Source of the DNA: Salinimicrobium soli
Lineage (GTDB): Bacteria; Bacteroidota; Bacteroidia; Flavobacteriales; Flavobacteriaceae
Reading direction: 5' to 3'
NCBI RefSeq assembly: GCF_048323655.1
Contig: NZ_JBLUWW010000002.1
Span: 372,001-436,000 of the forward strand
Length of the DNA: 64,000 nucleotides
Shown: positions 6,845 to 15,549 of the stretch, piece after piece
Layout of the letters: each line of letters begins with the position of its first letter
Position numbering within the stretch: position 1 is the stretch's first letter
Notes under the pieces: generated by a model
Told to the model about the DNA's origin: nothing
What the model saw: only the letters and a program-made list of their open reading frames with translations
Database searches by the model: none
Position numbers and translations under genes: made by a program

Positions 6845-8077
6845 TTATAAAACCAATTGGTCCGGGGAAGTTGATTTAGATTTCTGAAGCACTTTTTTTA
6901 TCGCTTCAGATAAAATAATGATTCCCTCTTCCATGCGATCTTTCGGGGTGTTTGAAAAAGAAAGCCGCAATCTGTCATCTTTTTTACTCGCAGGATCAAA
7001 GGTTCTGCCCGTTACGAATACCACGCCTTTAGTCACACTTTCCCTGAATATCTCTGTGGATCTTATATGAGAAGGCAGTTTGAGCCAGACGTAAAATCCG
7101 CCTTTCGGTTCATTCCAGGTAATTTCCTCAGGCATATAGGCTTTCAGGTATTTTTGAAGCAGATCTTTGCGTTCCAAATATTCACTTCTCAAAAATGTCA
7201 AATAAGGCCCGAGTTTTTGTTGTGCTAAAAATTCATTTCCCAGGATCTGCATGAAATTGGAGGTACAGGCGTCCAGGGCCTGTTTCACCGTTTCTGCTTT
7301 TTCAAAAATCTCTTCGGAAGAGAGCATGAAACCTAACCTGAAACCGGGACCGAGTATTTTGGAAAATGATCCGGTGTAAATGATCTCCACATCCTTTACA
7401 CCATATGATTTCATGGCTTTGGTCAGGTGTTTTTCATCTTCTTTAAAGTAAAGATCGCTGTAAGCATCATCTTCAAGTAATATTATTCCCGTACCGGATA
7501 AAACTTCCAGAAGCTCTTTTTTCCTTTGTGGAGAGTAAATGATACCTGCCGGATTATGATAATTTGGCGTCACATAAAGGAATTTTGGTTTTCGGTCCAG
7601 GGATTCAATTTTACTTTTTAAAGCTTTTATGTCAATACCGTCCTTATCGATGGGGATGCTGTGGATCTCGGCTCCGGCAGTTTCAAAAACCGACAGGGCT
7701 CCAACGAAACACGGATTTTCTGTTAGAATAATATCTCCTTCGTTGACAAATTCCTGGGTCACAATAGAGATGGCCTGCAGCGAACCGGTAGTGATCAAAA
7801 TCTTATTGTCATCAACCTCTAATCCTTTATTCCTTAAGTAAGCTTCCAGGGACTTGATCAGTGGAGGATAACCGGAGGTAGGACCGTATTGAAAACATAA
7901 TTTTTTGAGGTCTTCAGGTAAGGAATTGTAGATCTCATCAATTTGTTCTACAGGAAAAAGGTCATTGTTTGGCATCCCGCCGGCAAAGGAAATAAGGTTT
8001 TTTCCGGAAGCCTGTTTCATTAAAAGTTTAATGTCTTCTGAATGCATGGAATTAACTGCGTTCGAAAATGCATACAT
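6845..8077 (-). CDS. PLP-dependent class I aminotransferase (2-aminoadipate/aromatic type)
   Basis: A 410-residue fold-type I aminotransferase of the subgroup that includes LysN and kynurenine/2-aminoadipate aminotransferases. Visible features are ISFAGGMPNNDLFP near the N-terminus, YGPTSGYPPL (about residue 64), VTPNYHNPAG (about 170), EDDAYSDLYF with the PLP-contacting Asp and Tyr (about 203), the Schiff-base lysine in TGSFSKILGPGFRLGF (about 236), and RLSFSN at the carboxylate-binding arginine. It lies between iorAB and the acyl-CoA synthetase gene and would produce the 2-oxoacids that IOR consumes, so a role in amino-acid catabolism is inferred. The exact amino donor is not determined by the sequence. 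Confidence 0.88.
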   Translation of the reverse strand: MYAFSNAVNSMHSEDIKLLMKQASGKNLISFAGGMPNNDLFPVEQIDEIYNSLPEDLKKLCFQYGPTSGYPPLIKSLEAYLRNKGLEVDDNKILITTGSLQAISIVTQEFVNEGDIILTENPCFVGALSVFETAGAEIHSIPIDKDGIDIKALKSKIESLDRKPKFLYVTPNYHNPAGIIYSPQRKKELLEVLSGTGIILLEDDAYSDLYFKEDEKHLTKAMKSYGVKDVEIIYTGSFSKILGPGFRLGFMLSSEEIFEKAETVKQALDACTSNFMQILGNEFLAQQKLGPYLTFLRSEYLERKDLLQKYLKAYMPEEITWNEPKGGFYVWLKLPSHIRSTEIFRESVTKGVVFVTGRTFDPASKKDDRLRLSFSNTPKDRMEEGIIILSEAIKKVLQKSKSTSPDQLVL

Positions 8078-8131
8078 ACCCTGAAAGTTTTACGGTCTAC
8101 TCAAAATAACAAAAAGGGAATCAAACAGATT

Positions 8132-8145
8132 GTGATGAAGGTCAG
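8132..8145. promoter_or_regulatory. Second CRP/FNR-like site, before the acyl-CoA synthetase gene
   Basis: GTGATGAAGGTCAG in the divergent intergenic region (8078-8197). The core TGATGAAGGTCA differs at only two bases from TGACAAAGGTCA at 4395-4406. It could act on the forward synthetase gene, the reverse aminotransferase gene, or both. Confidence 0.4.
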
Positions 8146-8197
8146 TTAATATCCTATTTGAAATTTCTTCCTTTACAGTAATTAAGTCTTGTGTCAT

Positions 8198-10282
8198 ATG
8201 CTTCATTCAAAATTAATTCATCCAAAAAGCATTGTTGTTGTTGGGGGATCGGACAATATTCACAGTCCGGGAGGAAGAGTTCTGAAAAATTTAATAGATC
8301 ATAACTATGAAGGGCGGTTATTTGTGGTTAATCCCAAAAAGGACAGTGTTCAGGGAGTTACATCTTACAAGAACATAAATAAAATTCCCAAAGTAGATCT
8401 TGCAATTATTGCAATCTCTGCGAAGTATATTTTGGAAACCGTAATGGTCCTTACTCAGCAAAAGAATACTAAAGGCTTTATAATCTTCTCTGCCGGCTTC
8501 AGTGAAAAAGATGAAGCTGGAGAAAAACTGGAACAAGAGATCGCCCACTTGATCAATGAAGCTGGTGGAAGTTTATTAGGACCTAATAACATAGGATTGA
8601 TCAACCAACATTATACCGGAGTCTTTACAACACCGGTTCCCAAACTGGACAAAAAAGGTGTTGATTTTATCTCGGGTTCAGGTGCAACAGCGGTATTTAT
8701 TATTGAAGCAGCACAAAGTATGGGACTAACCTTTTCCAGCATATATACTGTTGGGAACAGTGCCCAGATAGGAGTAGAGGAGATCCTGGAATATTTAGAT
8801 CACTCTTTCGAAAAGAAAACAAGCTCCAAAGTAAAGCTGCTTTATATTGAAAGCATTAAAGATCCGCGGAAATTCTTAAAACACACAGCTTCTTTAATCC
8901 GAAAGGGCTGCAAAATTGCGGCTGTTAAAGCCGGTAGTTCCGAAGCGGGAAGCAGGGCTGCTTCGTCACATACAGGGGCTATAGCCAATTCTGATGTTTT
9001 TGTTGACACCCTCTTCAAAAAAGCTGGAATAATCCGTTGCTACGGCAGAAACGAACTGATTACTGTTGCCGCCATTCTTTTGCAAAAGGAATCTAAAGGC
9101 AAGAATATGGCGATCATTACCCACGCCGGAGGGCCTGCTGTAATGTTGACCGATGTATTATCAAAGAATGCAATTAACATCCCTCATTTAGAAGGAGAAG
9201 CGAGCGAAGTTTTATTGGAACAGTTGTTCGACGGTTCTTCGGTCTCTAATCCCATTGATTTTTTAGCAACCGGCAATGCTCAGCAATTGGGTAGCATTAT
9301 TGACTTTTGTGAAAACGATTGTCCGGAAATTGATGCAATGGCTGTTATTTTTGGGAGTCCAGGTTTAACAGGGGTAGAGGATGTGTATGAAGTGCTGGAT
9401 AAAAAGATCAAAACATCCAAAAAACCTATTTATGCAATTCTTCCCTCGGTGGTGAATGTGAAAAACGAGATCGGGGAGTTTATAAAGAAAGGCAATATTG
9501 CTTTTCATGATGAGGTTTTATTCGGAAGCGCTCTAGCAAAAGTATATAATCATGGTACAATTGGTCAATTGGGCAAAGACCCTGATTTACAATTTTCCCG
9601 TGACATAAGAGAACTGATAGAAAGGTTACCAGCCGGCTATATGCCAACGGAAGCAGCCGTTGAATTGCTGGAATATGCGGGGATGAAATTTGCCAAACCT
9701 TATCAAGTAAGAAGTGAAGAGGAGCTGAAACTCATTTCGAAGTCTGTCAGTTACCCTGTCGTTCTTAAAGTAGAGGGACCGTTGCACAAGTCAGATGTAG
9801 GTGGGGTAATATTGGATGTTTCAAATGAAAAGGAAATTTACGACGGCTTCTATAAATTGATGAAGATCGATGGCGCAGTTGCTGTAATAATTCAGCCGAT
9901 GATAAAGGGAATGGAGCTATTTATCGGGGCGAAAAAAGAGACTAATTATCCTCATGTCATTTTATGCGGACTGGGAGGTATATTCGTGGAAGTATTAAAG
10001 GATATCAGCGCCTCCATGATCCCTGTAACTGAAGAGGATGCTTTAAAAATGATCGCTGATCTAAAGGCTTACCCAATGTTAAAAGGTGTCAGAGGTCAAA
10101 GTGGAATAAACATCCAGTTGTTTGCTGAAGTAATTGTAAAGCTTTCCAATTTGCTGACCGTGGCCCCTGAAATAGCAGAAATAGATCTCAATCCTCTCAT
10201 GGCCACCGAAAATGATCTGACGGCTGTGGATGTAAGGATCCGTTTAGAGAGACCGAAGGTTACATCTGTTCTTCAGGCTTAA
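8198..10282 (+). CDS. ADP-forming acetyl/acyl-CoA synthetase, fused alpha-beta
   Basis: About 694 residues. It converts acyl-CoA, ADP and phosphate to the free acid, CoA and ATP. The start is taken at the ATG at 8198 rather than a TTG nine bases upstream. Domain order is a CoA-binding Rossmann domain (SIVVVGGSDN, about residue 11), a succinyl-CoA ligase-like domain with LLGPNNIGL and the phospho-histidine segment SSHTGAIA (about 257), then a C-terminal ATP-grasp domain (VLKVEGPLHKSDVGGV, CGLGGIFVEVLKD, IDLNPLMA). No GNAT acetyltransferase domain follows, so it is not a Pat-type protein acetylase. In archaea alpha and beta are often separate genes. Next to iorAB it would harvest ATP from the acyl-CoA that IOR makes. 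Confidence 0.9.
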   Translation: MLHSKLIHPKSIVVVGGSDNIHSPGGRVLKNLIDHNYEGRLFVVNPKKDSVQGVTSYKNINKIPKVDLAIIAISAKYILETVMVLTQQKNTKGFIIFSAGFSEKDEAGEKLEQEIAHLINEAGGSLLGPNNIGLINQHYTGVFTTPVPKLDKKGVDFISGSGATAVFIIEAAQSMGLTFSSIYTVGNSAQIGVEEILEYLDHSFEKKTSSKVKLLYIESIKDPRKFLKHTASLIRKGCKIAAVKAGSSEAGSRAASSHTGAIANSDVFVDTLFKKAGIIRCYGRNELITVAAILLQKESKGKNMAIITHAGGPAVMLTDVLSKNAINIPHLEGEASEVLLEQLFDGSSVSNPIDFLATGNAQQLGSIIDFCENDCPEIDAMAVIFGSPGLTGVEDVYEVLDKKIKTSKKPIYAILPSVVNVKNEIGEFIKKGNIAFHDEVLFGSALAKVYNHGTIGQLGKDPDLQFSRDIRELIERLPAGYMPTEAAVELLEYAGMKFAKPYQVRSEEELKLISKSVSYPVVLKVEGPLHKSDVGGVILDVSNEKEIYDGFYKLMKIDGAVAVIIQPMIKGMELFIGAKKETNYPHVILCGLGGIFVEVLKDISASMIPVTEEDALKMIADLKAYPMLKGVRGQSGINIQLFAEVIVKLSNLLTVAPEIAEIDLNPLMATENDLTAVDVRIRLERPKVTSVLQA

Positions 10283-10309
10283 AAGTTATTTTTTGCAGAA
10301 CTTCATTTT

Positions 10310-11520
10310 TTACTTGTCCAGTAGGATCCAGCGGTTTCCTGCACTTTGGATCAGGTATTTCTGTCCGGGATTAATTCCGGTAACCGTTGAATTGGCGGTT
10401 ATGTCAAAAAGGTCATTTCCATTGAGGAAATCAAAGGTTTTATAGGAATTGCCGGGCCAGTTTATAAGAAACAGGATCCTTCCCTTATTCGTAGCAGCAT
10501 CAGGAATCGTCACACTGCTCACCTGATTATTGATCCGAAGGGTATAAGTTTCATCGGGTATAACATAAGATCCGGTTGCCGAGGTGGTGGAAGAGTAGGT
10601 TCCGAAATTTGGATGGCGCCAACTTAGAATTCCTGCAGCATCGCTAACCAAAACCTGATCGGCACTTCCTCGTTTGTCAGGAAAAATGTATTCTTCGGCA
10701 GGCGTGGCACCAATTCCAAGCCGCCCCACAAAGTATCCTGCAAATACCTTTTTTGGATCACTACCCAAAGCGGAACTATAGATGCCGTAAACCGTTCCGG
10801 TTCCCTGTATGGTTCCAATTTTATTGTAAATACCGTAATGGTCTTTGTGGAACCAAATGTTTTTCCAACACTGCTATAAATTCCATAGATCTCTTCATTG
10901 GTGTTCTGGCTCACCTCGTTGAAGATCCCGTAGTGAATTCCAGTACCATCTGAACTAACATTGCTTTTGATCCCGTATTTCTTATCGGAAGTCACAGATT
11001 TGTTGTTGCTCAGGATTCCGTAGGTAACGTTTTTCGTTGATGAACTGGCATTCTCTACCTCGAGTCCGGTCTTAGTAATGATGTCCTCTTCCGGAGTGAT
11101 CATCACCTTCAATTTAACGTTTCCGGTCTCCCCGCCAATGCTAACATTTCCTTTACGGAAGATCGCATCCTGCTGATTCGTGCTTGGCTGAGTTGTGCCA
11201 ACTTTGTAGAAATCTGAAAATGCCTTACCGCCAATACCTTCCCATTTTCCGGAGCTCGCATTCCAGAAGTAGAATCCGGAAGGAAATCCGGTTTGGGCAT
11301 TGAGCAGAAAGACCATCATGCCGTGCTGGGCTGCCGAAGGTTCGGTGGAAGGGAAGGAGTTGATCCTCGGAATAAGGATACCATCTGTGGGTTGAGCCGA
11401 AGAAGGATTGGCGATGCTTACATCGAGCTGAGCTTTTGGATCTGTCGTGTTAATTCCTACCTGGGCTTTTGCCTGAAAAATAAACACAGACAGAAGCACC
11501 CCAATAATGAAGTTTCTCAT
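10310..11520 (-). pseudogene. Secreted surface protein with a one-base frameshift
   Basis: Two overlapping reverse frames together encode one protein. The first (from the ATG at 11520) has a signal peptide (MRNFIIGVLLSVFIFQAKA) then VGINTTDPKAQLDV, a Bacteroidota surface-protein opening, and repeated YGI-type strands (TYGILSNN, KKYGIKSN, HYGIFNE, IYGIYSS). At about 10843-10846 the repeat continues in another frame (HYGIYNKIG, VYGIYSSALG) and runs to 10310, ending QSAGNRWILLDK. Adding one base in the AAA run restores about 403 residues. The downstream frame still looks fully protein-like, so the lesion is recent, is a sequencing error, or is a slippage site. The role of the protein is unknown; export to the cell surface is likely. 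Confidence 0.75.
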
Positions 11521-11621
11521 GAAAATGGTTGTTTTAAGAGGGGAGGCGGTAAAATAAAAAGGTAGGGTCTGATAAATATAGTAAAAATATTTACCTGAAG
11601 GTCAACTACTTAAAAATATAC

Positions 11622-13625
11622 TTAAGTAGCTTCCTGCACCTTTCCCTGGAGCATTTTTATCTCATCCCTCAGCTTCGCGGCAGTCATAAAGTCCAGCTCC
11701 TTGGCAGCAGCTTCCATGGCTTTACGTTTTTCCCTGATCCTTTTCTCCAGCTGATTCTTGCTGAAATATTCGGTTTCAGCTTCGGCAGCTTTAAGATCGG
11801 GCGCTACTTCATATTCGTATGGCTCTGGTTTCTTCTTCACCAGCATATTCTCGAAGGATTTCTTCAGGGCTTGTGGAGTAATATTATTCTCCGCGTTATA
11901 TTTCAGTTGCTTTTCTCGTCGGTAATTGGTCTCATCAATGGTTTTCTGCATGCTGTCTGTGATCTTGTCTGCATACATGATCGCTTTCCCTTCCAGGTGT
12001 CGCGCCGCCCGTCCAATGGTCTGGGTAAGGGAGCGGTTACTTCTCAAAAATCCTTCTTTATCGGCATCTAAGATCGCTACCAAGGATACTTCCGGAAGGT
12101 CAAGTCCTTCCCGCAGGAGGTTCACCCCGACAAGTACATCAAAAAGGCCTTTTCGGAGGTCTTGCATGATCTCAACCCTTTCCAGAGTGTCCACGTCACT
12201 ATGAATATAGCGGCAGCGAATGTTGATGCGGGTAAGATATTTGGTGAACTCTTCGGCCATACGTTTTGTAAGCGTGGTAACCAATATTCGCTGATCTTTT
12301 TCAATTCTCAGTTGGATCTCTTCTATCAGGTCATCGATCTGATTAAGGCTCGGTCTCACCTCGATCACCGGGTCAAGTAAGCCGGTTGGTCGAATCACCT
12401 GTTCCACATAAAGACCTTCCGTTTTCTGGAGTTCATAATCTGCAGGAGTAGCACTTACATAGATCACCTGGTTCTGGAGAATTTCAAATTCCTCAAATTT
12501 CAAGGGCCGGTTATCCATCGCAGCGGGTAGACGGAAACCATAATCTACCAAAGTTTCTTTTCGCGAACGGTCACCTCCATACATGGCGTGCACCTGCGGA
12601 ATAGTCACGTGGCTTTCATCTACAACCATCAGATAATCATCGGGGAAGTAATCAAGCAAACAGAATGGCCGTGTTCCGGGAGGTCTTCCATCTAAATACC
12701 GGGAGTAGTTCTCAATACCTGAACAATAACCTAATTCCCTGATCATTTCCAGGTCGAAATTGGTACGTTCATCCAGTCGTTTTGCCTCTAGGTGTTTTCC
12801 AATTTCCTGAAAGTAATCCACCTGTTTTACAAGGTCGTCCTGAATCTCACGGATCGCTCCCTGTAAAACATCAGGGGAGGTCACGAACATGTTCGCAGGA
12901 TAAATATTCAGCCGGTCGTATTTTTCAATAAGGTCATTGGTGGCCGGATCAAAAGCTTCGATCTCTTCTATTTCATCTCCAAAAAAGTGAATTCTGAAGG
13001 CGTTGTCGGCATAACTTGGAAATATATCCACAGTATCTCCTTTAATGCGGAAATTTCCGTGGGTGAATTCGGCTTCTGTTCGGGAATATAGACTTTGTAC
13101 TAGTTTGTGAAGTAACTGAGTTCTGGAAATAACCATATCCCGTTCAATAGAAATGACATTCTTCTTGAATTCCACCGGGTTTCCGATACCGTAAAGACAG
13201 GAAACCGAAGCCACTACAATAACATCCCGTCTTCCCGAAAGAAGGGAAGAGGTGGTGCTCAAACGTAATTTTTCGATCTCTTCGTTAATGGAAAGATCCT
13301 TTTCTATATAGGTTCCTGAGGAAGGAATAAAGGCTTCAGGCTGATAATAATCGTAGTAGCTTACAAAGTATTCTACCGCATTTTCAGGGAAGAATTGCTT
13401 AAATTCTGAATATAACTGGGCGGCCAGGGTCTTGTTATGGGCCAGTACGAGAGTCGGTTTTTGTACCTCCTCGATCACATTGGCAACGGTAAAGGTCTTT
13501 CCTGAACCTGTAACCCCAAGTAGGGTCTGATATCGTTCATTACTATTTATACCCTGAACCAGTTGACTGATAGCCTTTGGCTGGTCACCGGTGGGTTTGA
13601 AGTCTGATTTTACCTTGAATTTCAT
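11622..13625 (-). CDS. uvrB: Excinuclease ABC subunit B
   Basis: A 667-residue DNA-damage recognition helicase of nucleotide excision repair, working with UvrA and UvrC. Helicase motifs are in place: Walker A LLGVTGSGKTFT (about residue 35), the beta-hairpin YYDYYQPEAFIPSS (about 92), DESHV (about 335), a C-terminal helicase half with LVGVNLLREGLDLPEVSLV, and RSLTQTIGRAARH. A UVR domain (about 625-660) that binds UvrC closes the protein. The length is normal for the family. A perfect Bacteroidota promoter lies 20-50 bases upstream of the ATG. Confidence 0.98.
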   Translation of the reverse strand: MKFKVKSDFKPTGDQPKAISQLVQGINSNERYQTLLGVTGSGKTFTVANVIEEVQKPTLVLAHNKTLAAQLYSEFKQFFPENAVEYFVSYYDYYQPEAFIPSSGTYIEKDLSINEEIEKLRLSTTSSLLSGRRDVIVVASVSCLYGIGNPVEFKKNVISIERDMVISRTQLLHKLVQSLYSRTEAEFTHGNFRIKGDTVDIFPSYADNAFRIHFFGDEIEEIEAFDPATNDLIEKYDRLNIYPANMFVTSPDVLQGAIREIQDDLVKQVDYFQEIGKHLEAKRLDERTNFDLEMIRELGYCSGIENYSRYLDGRPPGTRPFCLLDYFPDDYLMVVDESHVTIPQVHAMYGGDRSRKETLVDYGFRLPAAMDNRPLKFEEFEILQNQVIYVSATPADYELQKTEGLYVEQVIRPTGLLDPVIEVRPSLNQIDDLIEEIQLRIEKDQRILVTTLTKRMAEEFTKYLTRINIRCRYIHSDVDTLERVEIMQDLRKGLFDVLVGVNLLREGLDLPEVSLVAILDADKEGFLRSNRSLTQTIGRAARHLEGKAIMYADKITDSMQKTIDETNYRREKQLKYNAENNITPQALKKSFENMLVKKKPEPYEYEVAPDLKAAEAETEYFSKNQLEKRIREKRKAMEAAAKELDFMTAAKLRDEIKMLQGKVQEAT

Positions 13626-13644
13626 ACGGGTACTTTGTGGCCTG

Positions 13645-13675
13645 CAAAAATAGCCATTTTACATACCTAATCAAA
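13645..13675 (-). promoter_or_regulatory. Housekeeping promoter of uvrB (perfect consensus)
   Basis: On the reverse strand TTTG (13672-13675), a 19-base spacer, and TATTTTTG (13645-13652) exactly match the Bacteroidota -33/-7 consensus TTTG-N19-TAnnTTTG. Confidence 0.8.
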
Positions 13676-13719
13676 AAGGAGGCCACTCCTAATGATTAGA
13701 ATATCAGGCTTAAAGCTCT

Positions 13720-14556
13720 TTACAGATCCCGCTTTTTCAGAAGTAAGAAAGAAAAATAAACGAACAGGAAGGTCCAGACCATCACGATCAAGAGCTGGTA
13801 CCAGTGTATGCCGTAGTCTTTGGTGATCTCTGAGCCCATTTGTGCTGCTGCTGCCTGTATGGCACCCAGTCTCGTAAAAGGTTCTTTAACCAAAAGGCTC
13901 ATTGACTCCAGCGGAAAGAACTGGGCAATATTTTCTGCGATATTTGTACCCCTGAACAATTTGAATTCCATTACTCCGCGGGCAATGCTTTCCATGATCC
14001 ACCAGATGAACAAAAAGCCCAACGCAAATGCCGATCTTTTTACCAGCACGCCTAAAAACATACAGAAGGCAAAGAAACCGACCAGTTTTATAAAATAGGC
14101 GAACAGGTATTCCATATCCGAAAAGATGATGGAGATCTCCGTATAATCCGAGAAGGAAAGACCAAGGATCATAGAAACTATGAACAGAAAAATCGTAGAT
14201 AAAAAGGCGAAGCTTAATACGGTGAGGAACTTAGAAAGCACAAATTCCTTTTTGCTTAATCCGTCGATCAGGTTCTGTTTTAAGGTGCGGTTAGAATATT
14301 CGTTGGACATCATGGAAACGATCACAATGGCCAGGAATAACTTCAGGGTAGCAGCTACATAGCTGTTAAAATGCCAGATGAATGGAAAATTGAAGATTCC
14401 CATGTCAGCAACCCTTCCCCTGAACTCCCCAATATTGAACTCAATGGAGGCAATTAGAGAAATGAAAGTGATCAACACAAAATAGGTCGTGATAAGGACT
14501 TTGGCCGATTTGCTGTAACGCAGCTTATGAAATTCTATAGTGAGTAATCGTAACAT
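13720..14556 (-). CDS. ABC-2 type transporter permease
   Basis: A 278-residue integral membrane protein with about six hydrophobic segments (for example VLITTYFVLITFISLIASI near residue 20 and YQLLIVMVWTFLFVYFSFLL at the C-terminus). The cytoplasmic segment with NRTLKQNLIDGLSKKEF is typical of permeases of the bacitracin/lantibiotic exporter and Nat types. It is the partner of the ATPase encoded immediately upstream; the ATPase stop and this ATG overlap by one base (TAATG), so translation is probably coupled. The exported substrate is not known. Confidence 0.88.
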   Translation of the reverse strand: MLRLLTIEFHKLRYSKSAKVLITTYFVLITFISLIASIEFNIGEFRGRVADMGIFNFPFIWHFNSYVAATLKLFLAIVIVSMMSNEYSNRTLKQNLIDGLSKKEFVLSKFLTVLSFAFLSTIFLFIVSMILGLSFSDYTEISIIFSDMEYLFAYFIKLVGFFAFCMFLGVLVKRSAFALGFLFIWWIMESIARGVMEFKLFRGTNIAENIAQFFPLESMSLLVKEPFTRLGAIQAAAAQMGSEITKDYGIHWYQLLIVMVWTFLFVYFSFLLLKKRDL

Positions 14557-15458
14557 TAAGCGGAAATTTGATTGGTTAACTGTAAGAACTGTTCTTCCAG
14601 ACTTTCTTTGCGTTTTACAAGCTGTGAGAGAACCAGGCCATTATCAAAAAGATAGGTATTGAGTGCTTCAGCATCCATAGGTTCAGTCAGAAAAGCAGTA
14701 ATAGAATCCCCTTTTTCAGTGATCTTTCCGAAGGATGGATGGGATTGTAACAGCGCTTTCAGTTTTTCATTATCGGCAGCTTTCAGTTCAAAAAATCCGA
14801 AGCTGGCGTTCATTTGATCTACCGGTCCGCCGTAAAGTTTTTCTCCCTTGCGAATGATCACCACATGGGTACAAACTTTTTCAACTTCGTCAAGCAGGTG
14901 AGAAGCCAGTAAAATGGTAGTTCCCATACTTGCAATAGTTGTAATGATCTCCCGAATCTGGTGAATTCCCTGCGGATCAAGTCCGTTGGTAGGTTCATCC
15001 AGAATAAGAATTTCAGGATCGTTCAACAGGGCAGAGGCGATAGCAAGCCGTTGTTTCATACCCAGCGAAAAAGTGCGGAATTTACTGTCTTTTCTCTCCA
15101 GTAGACCAACCAGTTCCAGTTTCTCTTCAATCTTATCAGGAGAGACATTTTTGATCTTACAAACCAGGGCAAGGTTTTGGGCTGCGGTCATATATGGGTA
15201 GAAATTGGGCCGCTCAATAATAGCACCTACTTTCTTCAGGGCATTGTGGGTACTTTGTTGTCCGTCAAACCATTGGAAATCTCCGCTGGTCTTATTGACC
15301 ACGTTCAGAACAATACCAAGGGTTGTGGATTTTCCGCTCCCATTGGGTCCAAGAATTCCGTAAACGTTTCCTTTTTCAATGGTAAAGGAAAGGTCCTTCA
15401 CGGCTGTAACCGGGCCGTACTTTTTGGTGAGGTTGGAAATTTGAAGGATTTTTTTCAA
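14556..15458 (-). CDS. ABC transporter ATP-binding protein
   Basis: A 300-residue ATPase driving the permease downstream. It shows Walker A GILGPNGSGKST (about residue 34), the signature TFSLGMKQRLAIASAL (about 128), Walker B EILILDEPTNGLDPQG and the H-loop LLASHLLDEVE. After about residue 215 a C-terminal extension common in drug/bacteriocin-type exporters follows. The only plausible start is a TTG at 15458 (MKKILQISNLTKKYG): no in-frame ATG exists before the conserved N-terminus and a stop lies 30 bases upstream. The substrate cannot be inferred. Confidence 0.93.
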   Translation of the reverse strand: MKKILQISNLTKKYGPVTAVKDLSFTIEKGNVYGILGPNGSGKSTTLGIVLNVVNKTSGDFQWFDGQQSTHNALKKVGAIIERPNFYPYMTAAQNLALVCKIKNVSPDKIEEKLELVGLLERKDSKFRTFSLGMKQRLAIASALLNDPEILILDEPTNGLDPQGIHQIREIITTIASMGTTILLASHLLDEVEKVCTHVVIIRKGEKLYGGPVDQMNASFGFFELKAADNEKLKALLQSHPSFGKITEKGDSITAFLTEPMDAEALNTYLFDNGLVLSQLVKRKESLEEQFLQLTNQISA

Positions 15459-15527
15459 AATACTGAGGCTTTTATCATTCGACGCCTAAGTTAACGTTTT
15501 GTTACATGGCCAAACAAAAAGAAGTCT

Positions 15528-15535
15528 TATTTTTG
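15528..15535 (+). promoter_or_regulatory. -7 element of the 15550 gene
   Basis: TATTTTTG matches TAnnTTTG. No good TTTG lies at the -33 position. Transcription from here would begin near 15542, which argues against the upstream TTG start at 15499. Confidence 0.4.
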
Positions 15536-15549
15536 AGGAAAACCAAGGA

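Noticed and set aside
8189..8197. TTG start upstream of the acyl-CoA synthetase ATG
   Set aside because: It adds only three residues and no family similarity; the ATG at 8198 is preferred.
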